Position numbers and translations under genes: made by a program. Shown piece by piece: positions 1 through 5,803 of a stretch of DNA of 12,815 bases. The stretch is from CBDHHC01 sp050633205. Its GTDB lineage: Bacteria; Pseudomonadota; Alphaproteobacteria; Rhizobiales; CBDHHC01. The notes beneath the pieces were generated by a model. It did not search any database, was not told the origin of the DNA, and worked only from the letters and a program-made list of their open reading frames with translations. Location: the NCBI GenBank assembly GCA_050633205.1, contig JBOEGA010000025.1:1-12815 (forward strand). Direction: 5' to 3'. Numbering within the stretch: the stretch's first letter is position 1; every line of letters starts with the position of its first letter.

Positions 1-267
1 GAAAATCAATCTGTTACACAAAATGATTATGGATGTCAGAAGATTCTCACGGCCTATGACAGTGCGCGGCGGGGGGATGTATGGAGCAGGACTGTTGCTG
101 TTGACTTGCTGAATCGTTCCTTACTGAGTGGTTTTCTGCCTGTGCAGGCACTCAGATCCATGACTTTCGGTTTTATCAATAATTTCAGCCCATTGAGACG
201 GTTTCTTATGAGGCAGGGAATGCAGCCGGATTTCGCTCTGCCGTCACTTATGAAACCCGGTTTGTAA
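1..267 (+). CDS. UbiH/UbiF/VisC/COQ6-family FAD-dependent hydroxylase, C-terminal part (5' end outside the window)
   Basis: The reading frame is open from base 1 to a TAA at 265-267 and gives the last 88 residues of a longer protein. The segment YDSARRGDVWSRTVAVDLLNR, followed by LRSMTFGFINNFSPLRRFLMR, matches the C-terminal helical part of the ubiquinone-biosynthesis flavin monooxygenases. In that family a Y-x3-R(R)-x-D stretch is followed by an invariant R before a Gly-containing helix and a P-L-R-x-x-L/F ending. Such enzymes hydroxylate the ring of polyprenyl-phenol intermediates at the inner membrane, using FAD, NAD(P)H and O2. The FAD-binding N-terminal half lies upstream, so the exact member (UbiH, UbiF, UbiI or UbiL type) and the ring position cannot be decided. 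The family call is firm. The opposite strand is also open here, but it is a shadow. Confidence 0.85.
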   Translation, partial: ENQSVTQNDYGCQKILTAYDSARRGDVWSRTVAVDLLNRSLLSGFLPVQALRSMTFGFINNFSPLRRFLMRQGMQPDFALPSLMKPGL

Positions 268-277
268 CGGCCCAGAC

Positions 278-301
278 ACGTGAATTCACCGATAGTCACG
301 T
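278..301. repeat. Inverted repeat ACGTGA / TCACGT containing the palindrome GTGAATTCAC
   Basis: In the 151-base gap between the hydroxylase stop and the acyltransferase start, ACGTGA (278-283) and TCACGT (296-301) form a 6-bp inverted repeat. A perfect 10-bp palindrome GTGAATTCAC (280-289) overlaps the left arm. No T-run follows, so it is a poor intrinsic terminator. It may be an operator or a transcript-end hairpin. No convincing promoter was found in the rest of the gap. Confidence 0.3.
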
Positions 302-418
302 TAAAACTATAGAATCGTCCCTATTTTTCACCCAGTGCTTGACGCAGCAAGGCTATATCGGCAACAAGTAGCGATACATAAAAAAAGTCACCCATAAATA
401 CAAAAGAATAAGCATTCC

Positions 419-1312
419 ATGTCCGTACTGACAAAAATACGTTTTCTTATAGAGTTCGCAATTCTTCGTTCGATCATTGGTTTTGTACGACTCTTTCCAC
501 TTGATACTGCTGTTGCAATGTCTGCAAATATCTGGGGGGCTCTCGCGCCGCGAGGCCGTCGTCATCAGAGGGCCCTTGAGAATCTTGAACGGGCATTTCC
601 GGAAAAGACAGATGAAGAGCGGGAGAAAATTGCAAGAGCCATGTGGCGGAATCTGGGACGTGTTATGGCCGAGATGATGTTGCTGGACCGCATTCTTGAT
701 CAGCCGGAACGTGTTGAGATGATTGATGACTATGTAACAGAACGCTACGCCGGAAAAATGGGCTCCGCAATTTGTGTTTCGCTGCATACAGGCAACTGGG
801 AACTTGCCATGTGGCCAATGGCACAGGCTGGAATTCAGGCCGCCGCTGTTTATCGCCTTGTAAACAATCCTTATGTTGATCTGTATCTGAGATCGATGCG
901 GAAGAAACTATATCCGGATGGTCTTTTTGCCAAAGCTGGCGGCATGAAAGCCGGACAGGACACAGCCCGTATGATTGGCAGCTATGTGAAACAGGGCGGA
1001 AGGCTGGCGTTTCTTTGTGATCTGTATGACAGAAAAGGCGTGGCAGTTCCGTTTTTCGGACATGATGCCAAGACAAACCCTTTTCCCGCCATGCTGGCAA
1101 GACGCACTGGCAGCCGTATCTGGATGGGACGCTGCATCCGTGTTGGTGAAAAAAGCAATTTCAAAGTTGAAATTATCGAACTCCGTGTTCCAAGAAGCGA
1201 CGATAACAGAGCAGATATCGAAGAAATTCTGGCGACCATGCAAAAACAGTTTGAAGAATGGATCCGCGAATATCCTGAACAATGGATGTGGTCAAACCGC
1301 CGCTGGAAATAA
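419..1312 (+). CDS. LpxL/HtrB-type lipid A acyltransferase (LPLAT family)
   Basis: This 297-residue protein belongs to the lysophospholipid acyltransferase superfamily, HtrB/LpxL branch. That branch adds a secondary acyl chain from acyl-ACP to a lipid A precursor at the cytoplasmic face of the inner membrane. The HX4E catalytic motif is HTGNWE, with His123 and Glu128. Upstream is the typical RRHQRALENLERAFPE stretch (about 47-62), and the protein ends in PEQWMWSNRRWK, a hallmark of the family. The N-terminal helix (about residues 8-25) probably binds the membrane. Length is close to the usual 290-310. The start is the first ATG of the frame; no strong Shine-Dalgarno sequence precedes it. It lies 151 bases after the hydroxylase gene on the same strand. 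Acyl-chain specificity (lauroyl, myristoyl or longer) cannot be read from the sequence. Confidence 0.9.
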   Translation: MSVLTKIRFLIEFAILRSIIGFVRLFPLDTAVAMSANIWGALAPRGRRHQRALENLERAFPEKTDEEREKIARAMWRNLGRVMAEMMLLDRILDQPERVEMIDDYVTERYAGKMGSAICVSLHTGNWELAMWPMAQAGIQAAAVYRLVNNPYVDLYLRSMRKKLYPDGLFAKAGGMKAGQDTARMIGSYVKQGGRLAFLCDLYDRKGVAVPFFGHDAKTNPFPAMLARRTGSRIWMGRCIRVGEKSNFKVEIIELRVPRSDDNRADIEEILATMQKQFEEWIREYPEQWMWSNRRWK

Positions 1313-1386
1313 TCGAAATAAGAATGAACCATTCATGATGTCGCCGCGACTAACATTGATAAATCAGTTTAGTCCGGGACATCTCC

Positions 1387-1815
1387 ATGGCAGCACAAAT
1401 CATACGAATAAAATATTTTTCCATATTACTCTCTTCTGCATTTCTTATCTTTTTTACCTCACTGCCAACAACTGCAGAAGCTGCTTCAATCTGTAGAGTC
1501 TATAATTACAAAAACTCCCAGCCCATCACTAAACCCATTCCGCATATTCAATGGCGGCTATGCCGGATTGCCGGGAAGAAGCTGTATTATCTAAGAACTT
1601 TTTATAATTGCGGGAACGGCAATACCTGTACTGATGGCTGGGTCAGAGCAATCAGGCGGGGCAGGCATTATGCATCCACAGTGAATGGACAGCACATCAA
1701 GCGCAGCATATTCTTCTACCTGCCAACACTGAACAGATTGAAAATGTATATCCGTGCAGACTATCTGCGACATGACAATACCAAAGACTGGCGGCTGACT
1801 TTCAGGCGGTATTAA
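1387..1815 (+). CDS. Small secreted cationic protein with four cysteines, unknown function
   Basis: I do not recognise this 142-residue protein. Residues 1-32 look like a Sec signal peptide: a short basic start (R7, K9), a hydrophobic core around 10-23, and TAEA/A as a probable cleavage site. The mature part (about 110 residues) has four cysteines (36, 59, 75, 81), which could form two disulfides in the periplasm. It is strikingly basic: I count 22 Lys/Arg against 4 Asp and no Glu. Aromatic residues are frequent (Tyr, Trp, Phe). A segment YNCGNGNTCTDGWVRA (about 73-88) is its most distinctive motif. It starts 74 bases after the acyltransferase stop and could share its transcript. The weak upstream Shine-Dalgarno makes the start uncertain, but the signal peptide fits it well. 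Binding to an acidic envelope polymer or lipid A is only a guess from the charge. Confidence 0.6.
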   Translation: MAAQIIRIKYFSILLSSAFLIFFTSLPTTAEAASICRVYNYKNSQPITKPIPHIQWRLCRIAGKKLYYLRTFYNCGNGNTCTDGWVRAIRRGRHYASTVNGQHIKRSIFFYLPTLNRLKMYIRADYLRHDNTKDWRLTFRRY

Positions 1816-1816
1816 A

Positions 1817-1837
1817 GTAAGCAGGAAGACAGCTTAC
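1817..1837. repeat. Short inverted repeat GTAAGC / GCTTAC just after the small secreted-protein gene
   Basis: A 6-bp perfect stem (1817-1822 with 1832-1837) encloses a 9-base loop and begins two bases after the stop codon. No T-run follows, so rho-independent termination is unlikely. It may protect the transcript 3' end. Confidence 0.3.
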
Positions 1838-1943
1838 AGAAAACAATACACTCTTTCGGGCATAAGTGATTGATTACAAAGCCGCGCTAATCAGGAAAAA
1901 ACCCACTCAGTTATGCATGTAATTTAGGCGTAAATATCAAAAC

Positions 1944-1961
1944 TGTGTTTTCTAAAACACA
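1944..1961. promoter_or_regulatory. 18-bp palindrome, operator-like, upstream of the porin
   Basis: TGTGTTTTCTAAAACACA consists of two perfect 8-bp arms (1944-1951 and 1954-1961) around a CT centre. A 2-base loop is too tight for a good RNA hairpin, so a dimeric protein binding site is the likelier reading. It lies about 200 bases upstream of the porin start. The regulator is unknown. Confidence 0.4.
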
Positions 1962-2081
1962 TTTTTCCAAAATACTATTGCTTAATACAAAACCGTACTC
2001 CACATATTTTGCTTTTACTATAAGATACTTAGAAGTTCATAATAATGTAATTTGATAGCTTTTAACTGATACATTCAGTCA

Positions 2082-2093
2082 ATATTCGAATAT
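2082..2093. promoter_or_regulatory. 12-bp perfect palindrome ATATTCGAATAT upstream of the porin
   Basis: The palindrome is perfect and lies 66 bases before the porin start, where a repressor or activator could act near a promoter. In AT-rich DNA a chance origin is quite possible. Confidence 0.25.
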
Positions 2094-2159
2094 CAGGTTA
2101 ATGCAGTGTCACTTCTATTAACTTAAATAATATTTCTAACAATAACAGTGGAGTAGAGT

Positions 2160-3226
2160 ATGTCTGGAGGACTTTTAAATACAACTTGTCGTCTTGCTAT
2201 TACGGCAGCAGCAGGCATTTTCATGAGTGGTGTTGCTCATGCAGGTGGATCAATAGGCGGTAATTGTTGTGCGGATCTGGAAGAGCGTGTGGCTGAGCTT
2301 GAGGCAACAACAGCACGTAAAGGCAACCGTCAGGTTTCTCTGACTGTTTACGGTCAGGTTAACAAAGCTATGCTTTTTTTTGACGGTGATACTCAAATCA
2401 TAGACAACGATGTTGCCAATTCACGTTTCGGCTTCAAAGGTCAGGCGAAGATTAGCTCTGATCTTTATGCCGGGTATAAGGTAGAATTCGGTATTATTCA
2501 GCCTGAGCGTGGCGAGTCACCTATCTATCTGCGTCACAATGATCTTTACATTGGGTCAAAGACATTTGGTAAATTTTCTATTGGTCAAGGTTCAACTGCT
2601 TCCGATAACATTACCGAGATCAGCTTCTCTGGTACTGACAGTGTAGCTGGTGGAGCAGGTGCTGGTATTGCCGGTGTTTATACGGGCGGTGCAACATTTG
2701 ACAACCTGGACGGGTTTGGGCGTCAAGAGCGTGTTCGTTATGACTCCCAACTCTAGCAGGTTTTGTTGTATCTGCTTCATGGCAGGACAACGAAGACTAT
2801 GATGTTGCTCTTCGTTACGGTGTTGATTTCGGTAGTCTAACTTTTGCAGCTGGTGTTGCATATTTTGAATCAGACGCATCTGGTTATGATGCAGTATCCG
2901 GATCAGTTGCAGTAATTCATAACCCTACTGGTTTGAACGCATCATTTGCAGCCGGTGAAACTGATGGCCTGACTGACGATATCGAATACTGGTTTGTACA
3001 AGCTGGTATTAAGCAAAAATATTTCGGCATTGGTTCTACCAAATTTTCTGTAGATTACCATGTTCAGGAAGTTGGCGGTGTTGAATCAGATAAAATCGGT
3101 GTTCAACTGGTTCAGGATATTGATGCTGCGGCAATGGAACTCTTCATTGCGGGCTGGTCTACTGATTCAGATGCTGCTGGTAAAGATGAAGATGTCATTA
3201 TGACTGGTGCACGCATCGAGTTTTAA
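2160..3226 (+). pseudogene. Alphaproteobacterial outer-membrane porin, interrupted by a one-base deletion (or sequence error)
   Basis: The first part (2160-2756) encodes a signal peptide (cleavage after AHA, about residue 28) and a short helical or coiled-coil segment with LEERVAELEATTARKGNR. The first beta strands (VSLTVYGQVNKAML) follow. This is typical of the alphaproteobacterial trimeric porins that let small solutes cross the outer membrane. At VRYDSQL the frame meets a TAG at 2754-2756. Reading on in the -1 frame restores VRYDSPTLAGFVVSASW and a further open frame that ends in GARIEF with a C-terminal Phe, the usual outer-membrane beta-barrel signal. The break maps to the CCC run at 2746-2748, where one C seems to be missing. 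Restoring it gives about 355 residues, a normal length. The downstream half has no other lesion. A rho-independent terminator follows. The family call is firm; whether the frameshift is real is open. Confidence 0.8.
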
Positions 3227-3256
3227 TTTCTGATATTTTCGAGAGAATTATTTAGG

Positions 3257-3288
3257 AGGAGCTGTCCGTCTGGGTGGCTCCTTTTTTT
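3257..3288 (+). terminator. Rho-independent terminator of the porin gene
   Basis: AGGAGC (3257-3262) pairs perfectly with GCTCCT (3277-3282) across a 14-base loop, and a run of seven T begins at 3282. It lies about 30 bases after the porin stop on the same strand. Confidence 0.75.
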
Positions 3289-3335
3289 GTACAACTGGTG
3301 TAATATGTTTCTTACAGGGCTTACAGCAATAAAAA

Positions 3336-3370
3336 CAAAAAAACGCCGAACTCACATGAGCTCGACGCTT
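3336..3370 (-). terminator. Rho-independent terminator of ssb
   Basis: Read on the minus strand, an 11-bp stem (3368-3358 with 3353-3343, including three G-U pairs) encloses the loop ATGT. A T-rich tract covering 3343-3336 follows. It lies about 30 bases beyond the ssb stop and faces the porin terminator, so the two convergent genes are well insulated. Confidence 0.75.
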
Positions 3371-3400
3371 TATACAGATAAAGCTTAGCAAAGCAATCCC

Positions 3401-3928
3401 CTAGAACGGAATTTCATCATCCAGTGACTTCTCAAAGCCACCGCTTTGCTGCGGTGCGCCGCTATCCACTGATGACCTGCCACCGGAATTATTGTCATAA
3501 CTGCTGCCACTGTCATAACCGCCGCCACCGCCACTGCTGTAGCCGGACTGCTGGTTATCAGACATTCCACCACCCTGACGACCATCAAGCATTGTCAACT
3601 GGGAGTTAAAGCCCTGCAATACGATCTCGGTGCTGTATTTGTCCTGGCCCTGCTGGTCCTGCCACTTGCGGGTCTGCAATTGACCTTCCAGATAAACTTT
3701 TGCGCCTTTGCGAAGATATTGCTCGGCGATACGGCACAGGCCTTCATTGAATATAACAACCCGGTGCCATTCCGTACGCTCTTTGCGTTCGCCCGAATTT
3801 TTATCGCGCCAGCTATCAGTAGTCGCAATTCTCAAATTCGCAATAGGACGACCATCCTGAGTACGTTTAATTTCCGGATCGGCACCCAGATTACCTACCA
3901 GGATAACTTTGTTAATACTTCCCGCCAT
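3401..3928 (-). CDS. ssb: Single-stranded DNA-binding protein SSB
   Basis: This 175-residue protein coats single-stranded DNA in replication, recombination and repair. The N-terminal OB fold (about 1-110) begins MAGSINKVILVGNLGADPEI and contains TEWHRVVIFN and YLRKGAKVYLEGQLQTRKWQ, all characteristic of bacterial SSB. A flexible Gly/Ser/Gln/Asn-rich linker (about 115-165) follows. The acidic tip DDEIPF at the very C-terminus is the docking peptide for partner proteins. The ATG at 3926-3928 is chosen over the one 11 codons upstream because GAGGAGA stands 6 bases before it and the protein then starts at the conserved MAGSINKV. The gene has its own promoter, placed 191 bases away from smpB, with a LexA box between the -35 and -10. 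It is therefore likely SOS-inducible. Confidence 0.96.
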   Translation of the reverse strand: MAGSINKVILVGNLGADPEIKRTQDGRPIANLRIATTDSWRDKNSGERKERTEWHRVVIFNEGLCRIAEQYLRKGAKVYLEGQLQTRKWQDQQGQDKYSTEIVLQGFNSQLTMLDGRQGGGMSDNQQSGYSSGGGGGYDSGSSYDNNSGGRSSVDSGAPQQSGGFEKSLDDEIPF

Positions 3929-4044
3929 GTTTATCTCCTCATACTCAGGGGCTGCCGACATACGAGAATCGACAATTTTCCTGACATTAACGCGTCAGCA
4001 GAAGCTGAGGCCAGCTACAAAACAGGCTATCCACAGACTAAACC

Positions 4045-4075
4045 ATTATATGTTCTTAATTTGTTCTAATGTCAA
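4045..4075 (-). promoter_or_regulatory. Promoter of ssb with perfect -35 and -10 hexamers
   Basis: On the minus strand TTGACA (4075-4070) and TATAAT (4050-4045) both match the sigma-70 consensus exactly, with a long 19-base spacer. Transcription would begin near 4038, giving a leader of about 110 bases before the ssb ATG. The spacer contains the LexA-type direct repeat. Confidence 0.7.
4052..4066 (+). promoter_or_regulatory. LexA box (SOS operator) GTTC-N7-GTTC
   Basis: GTTC at 4052-4055 and GTTC at 4063-4066 are separated by exactly seven bases. This direct repeat is the known LexA target of alphaproteobacteria, unlike the CTG-N10-CAG palindrome of Enterobacteria. It fills the spacer between the ssb -35 and -10, an ideal place to block RNA polymerase. 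ssb is a classical SOS gene, so position and target agree. Confidence 0.75.
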
Positions 4076-4119
4076 GGGAAAGTATACAGAACCATGCCTG
4101 GCCAAAAAAGAAAAACGCC

Positions 4120-4596
4120 CTACCCTTTTTCTCTCATCAATCGTGATTTCTGGCGGTTCCAGTCGCGTTTCTTTTCGGTTTCGCGTTTATCATGGACTTT
4201 CTTACCTTTGGCAAGGGCGAGTTCGAGTTTTGCGAGGCCGCGGGCATTAAAATACAGTTTGAGCGGAATGAGGGTCAGGCCATCTTTCTGGACCGAGCCC
4301 ATCAGTTTGCCAATTTCACGCTTTTTCATAAGCAGTTTACGAGGGCGGCGGGTTTCGTGATTGAACCTGTTTCCTGCCGTATATTCAGGGATATAGGCAT
4401 TAATCAGGTATAACTCACCGCCTTCGTGAGAGGCATAGGATTCGGCAATATTAGCTTTCCCGGAACGCAGGGATTTAACTTCCGTGCCCTGCAGCATGAT
4501 GCCGGCTTCGAAAGTATCCTCGATGCTGAAATTATATCGAGCTTTCCGGTTTTCTGCGACGACCTTGCGCCCCAGAGGTTCTGCTTTTTTTGCCAT
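4120..4596 (-). CDS. smpB: SsrA-binding protein SmpB (trans-translation)
   Basis: SmpB binds tmRNA and brings it to ribosomes stalled at the ends of broken mRNAs, enabling tagging and release. The 158-residue protein has the usual length. Family features in order are VVAENRKARYNFSIEDTFEAG (about 12-32), GTEVKSLRSGKANIAESYA (about 37-55), NAYIPEY (about 66-72) and RPRKLLMKKREI (about 84-95). The C-terminal tail is basic (GKKVHDKRETEKKRDW and onward) and in this family folds into the mRNA channel of the ribosome. An AGGAG stands 9 bases before the ATG. The gene lies 32 bases after dapA on the same strand, which suggests one transcript. No tmRNA gene is visible in the window. No clear terminator follows; only a weak AT-rich stem is found near 4100-4135. 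Confidence 0.96.
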   Translation of the reverse strand: MAKKAEPLGRKVVAENRKARYNFSIEDTFEAGIMLQGTEVKSLRSGKANIAESYASHEGGELYLINAYIPEYTAGNRFNHETRRPRKLLMKKREIGKLMGSVQKDGLTLIPLKLYFNARGLAKLELALAKGKKVHDKRETEKKRDWNRQKSRLMREKG

Positions 4597-4628
4597 CTAT
4601 TAAAACTCCTGAGCAGATACTGCGTTTA

Positions 4629-5501
4629 TTACAGCAGTCCTGCGTGTGCCAATGCCTTGTCGACTTCCTGACGGCAGTTGTCGGTTATGCGAACAAGCGG
4701 CAGCCTGATCTCATCGGAACATAACCCAAGACGTTGCGCTGCATATTTTGCAGGTCCGGGATTTGCTTCAATGAACAACGCTTTATGCAAAGGCATCAGA
4801 ACATCCTGCAACTCAATTGCCTTTTTATAATCGCCTGCAAGTGTTGCTTCCTGAAACTGCGAGCATAATTTCGGGGCAATATTCGAAGCGACCGATATAC
4901 ACCCTACTCCACCATGTGCATTGAAGCCCAGTGCTGTGCCGTCTTCTCCGGAAAGCTGGATAAAATCAGGCCCCATTGCGGCTCTCTGAAGAGAAACGCG
5001 GTTCAGGTCTCCGGTTGCATCTTTTACTCCGACAATCCCCGGCAGTTCGAACAGTCTTGCCATCGTCTCTACTGACATATCAATGACACTGCGGCCCGGG
5101 ATGTTGTAGATAAATATAGGAATATCCGAATTGTCATTCAACGCCTTAAAGTGCTGGTACAGACCTTCCTGAGTTGGTTTGTTATAATAGGGTGTCACAA
5201 CAAGAGCCGCATTTGCCCCGGCTTTTTCTGCATATTGCGTCAGCTCAATAGCTTCGGCTGTTGAGTTTGAACCGGCCCCGGCAATAACAGGCACACGGCC
5301 ACCGGATACTTCAATACAAAGTTTTATAACCTTCTTATGCTCGTCATGGGTAAGGGTTGGAGATTCTCCTGTTGTACCAACGGGAACAAGCCCGTGAGTA
5401 CCCTGCTCAATCTGCCACTCAACAAACTTCCGGAATGCTTCTTCATCCAGTTGATTGTCTTTAAACGGGGTAATGAGCGCTGTAAATGACCCCCGAAACA
5501 T
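4629..5501 (-). CDS. dapA: 4-hydroxy-tetrahydrodipicolinate synthase DapA
   Basis: This enzyme condenses pyruvate with aspartate semialdehyde in the first committed step towards diaminopimelate and lysine, thus feeding peptidoglycan synthesis. The 290-residue chain is a complete TIM barrel of normal length. The Schiff-base lysine is Lys160 in GVKDATGD. The catalytic Tyr132 and the substrate-binding Arg137 lie in IYNIPGR. Thr43-Thr44 (GTTGE) complete the proton-relay triad with Tyr132. The YYNKP motif (105-109) is also present. AGGAG stands 7-8 bases before the ATG. smpB follows after 32 bases, probably in the same transcript, and the lytic transglycosylase gene diverges upstream. A TTAA-N7-TTAA motif lies 23 bases before the start. 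In a large family that includes other aldolases, the residues seen make DapA the best call. Confidence 0.95.
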   Translation of the reverse strand: MFRGSFTALITPFKDNQLDEEAFRKFVEWQIEQGTHGLVPVGTTGESPTLTHDEHKKVIKLCIEVSGGRVPVIAGAGSNSTAEAIELTQYAEKAGANAALVVTPYYNKPTQEGLYQHFKALNDNSDIPIFIYNIPGRSVIDMSVETMARLFELPGIVGVKDATGDLNRVSLQRAAMGPDFIQLSGEDGTALGFNAHGGVGCISVASNIAPKLCSQFQEATLAGDYKKAIELQDVLMPLHKALFIEANPGPAKYAAQRLGLCSDEIRLPLVRITDNCRQEVDKALAHAGLL

Positions 5502-5803
5502 ATGCGAGCTCCTAATATCTATTTTAACCTTGAATTAATATTGAATGCCTACAGAATCTTTTCTCGTGTAAGCTGTTTGAGAAAGCACCATAGAGCGTGC
5601 AACATTATCCTGCAAGTATTCTTGGCATCAGGGCTTTGATATCACATTAGTATTTATAACACATTCGCCATCACAAAGAGGTTATACGACTGATTGCCTT
5701 TATTTCGCCTATTTTTTGCACTGACTTAGACACTTTGTGCGTCATAATTCACGGAAAACATTAAACGGCTGCGCAGTAATTACTGAGGGGTGTTAATTAA
5801 TCA
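5502..5803. other. Divergent intergenic region between dapA and the lytic transglycosylase gene
   Basis: These 302 bases should hold promoters for both directions. On the plus strand the best candidate is CTGACT (5721-5726) and CATAAT (5743-5748) with a 16-base spacer, which is weak. No good dapA promoter could be singled out on the minus strand. No small gene or RNA is evident. Confidence 0.3.
5524..5538. promoter_or_regulatory. CtrA-like box TTAA-N7-TTAA upstream of dapA
   Basis: TTAA at 5524-5527 and TTAA at 5535-5538 are separated by exactly seven bases. This is the known core of the binding site of CtrA, the alphaproteobacterial cell-cycle regulator. It lies 23 bases before the dapA start and about 265 bases before the divergent transglycosylase start. 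AT-rich DNA makes chance matches fairly likely. Confidence 0.25.

Larger units (their letters stand above)
1816..2159 (+). other. AT-rich leader region of the porin gene
   Basis: No gene is visible in these 344 bases. The stretch is clearly more AT-rich than the flanking genes and carries two perfect palindromes (listed separately) besides the hairpin at its left end. Several AT-rich hexamers resemble -10 boxes, for example TATAAG around 2020 and TACATT around 2071. None has a well-spaced TTGACA-like partner, so no promoter is called. A long, AT-rich, palindrome-bearing leader is common ahead of regulated major porin genes. Confidence 0.45.

Noticed and set aside
54..299. Minus-strand open frame of 81 codons at the left end
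   Set aside because: It lies opposite the hydroxylase 3' end, whose plus-strand translation clearly matches a known family, so it is a shadow.
339..380. Promoter with TTGACG upstream of the acyltransferase gene
   Set aside because: No acceptable -10 hexamer lies 16-19 bases downstream; TATATC is too close and TACATA too far.
2740..2756. Programmed -1 ribosomal frameshift in the porin gene
   Set aside because: No X-XXY-YYZ slippery heptamer is in frame at the shift. The P-site codon TCC would re-pair badly on CTC, and no strong downstream stem was seen. Porins are not known to use frameshifting.
4027..4035. DnaA-box-like CTATCCACA in the ssb leader
   Set aside because: It has one mismatch to TTATCCACA and is a single copy without a cluster, so it is no evidence for an origin.
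4100..4135. Terminator after smpB
   Set aside because: Only an A/T-only stem (AGAAAAA with TTTTTCT) is possible, without the GC-rich stem expected of an intrinsic terminator.
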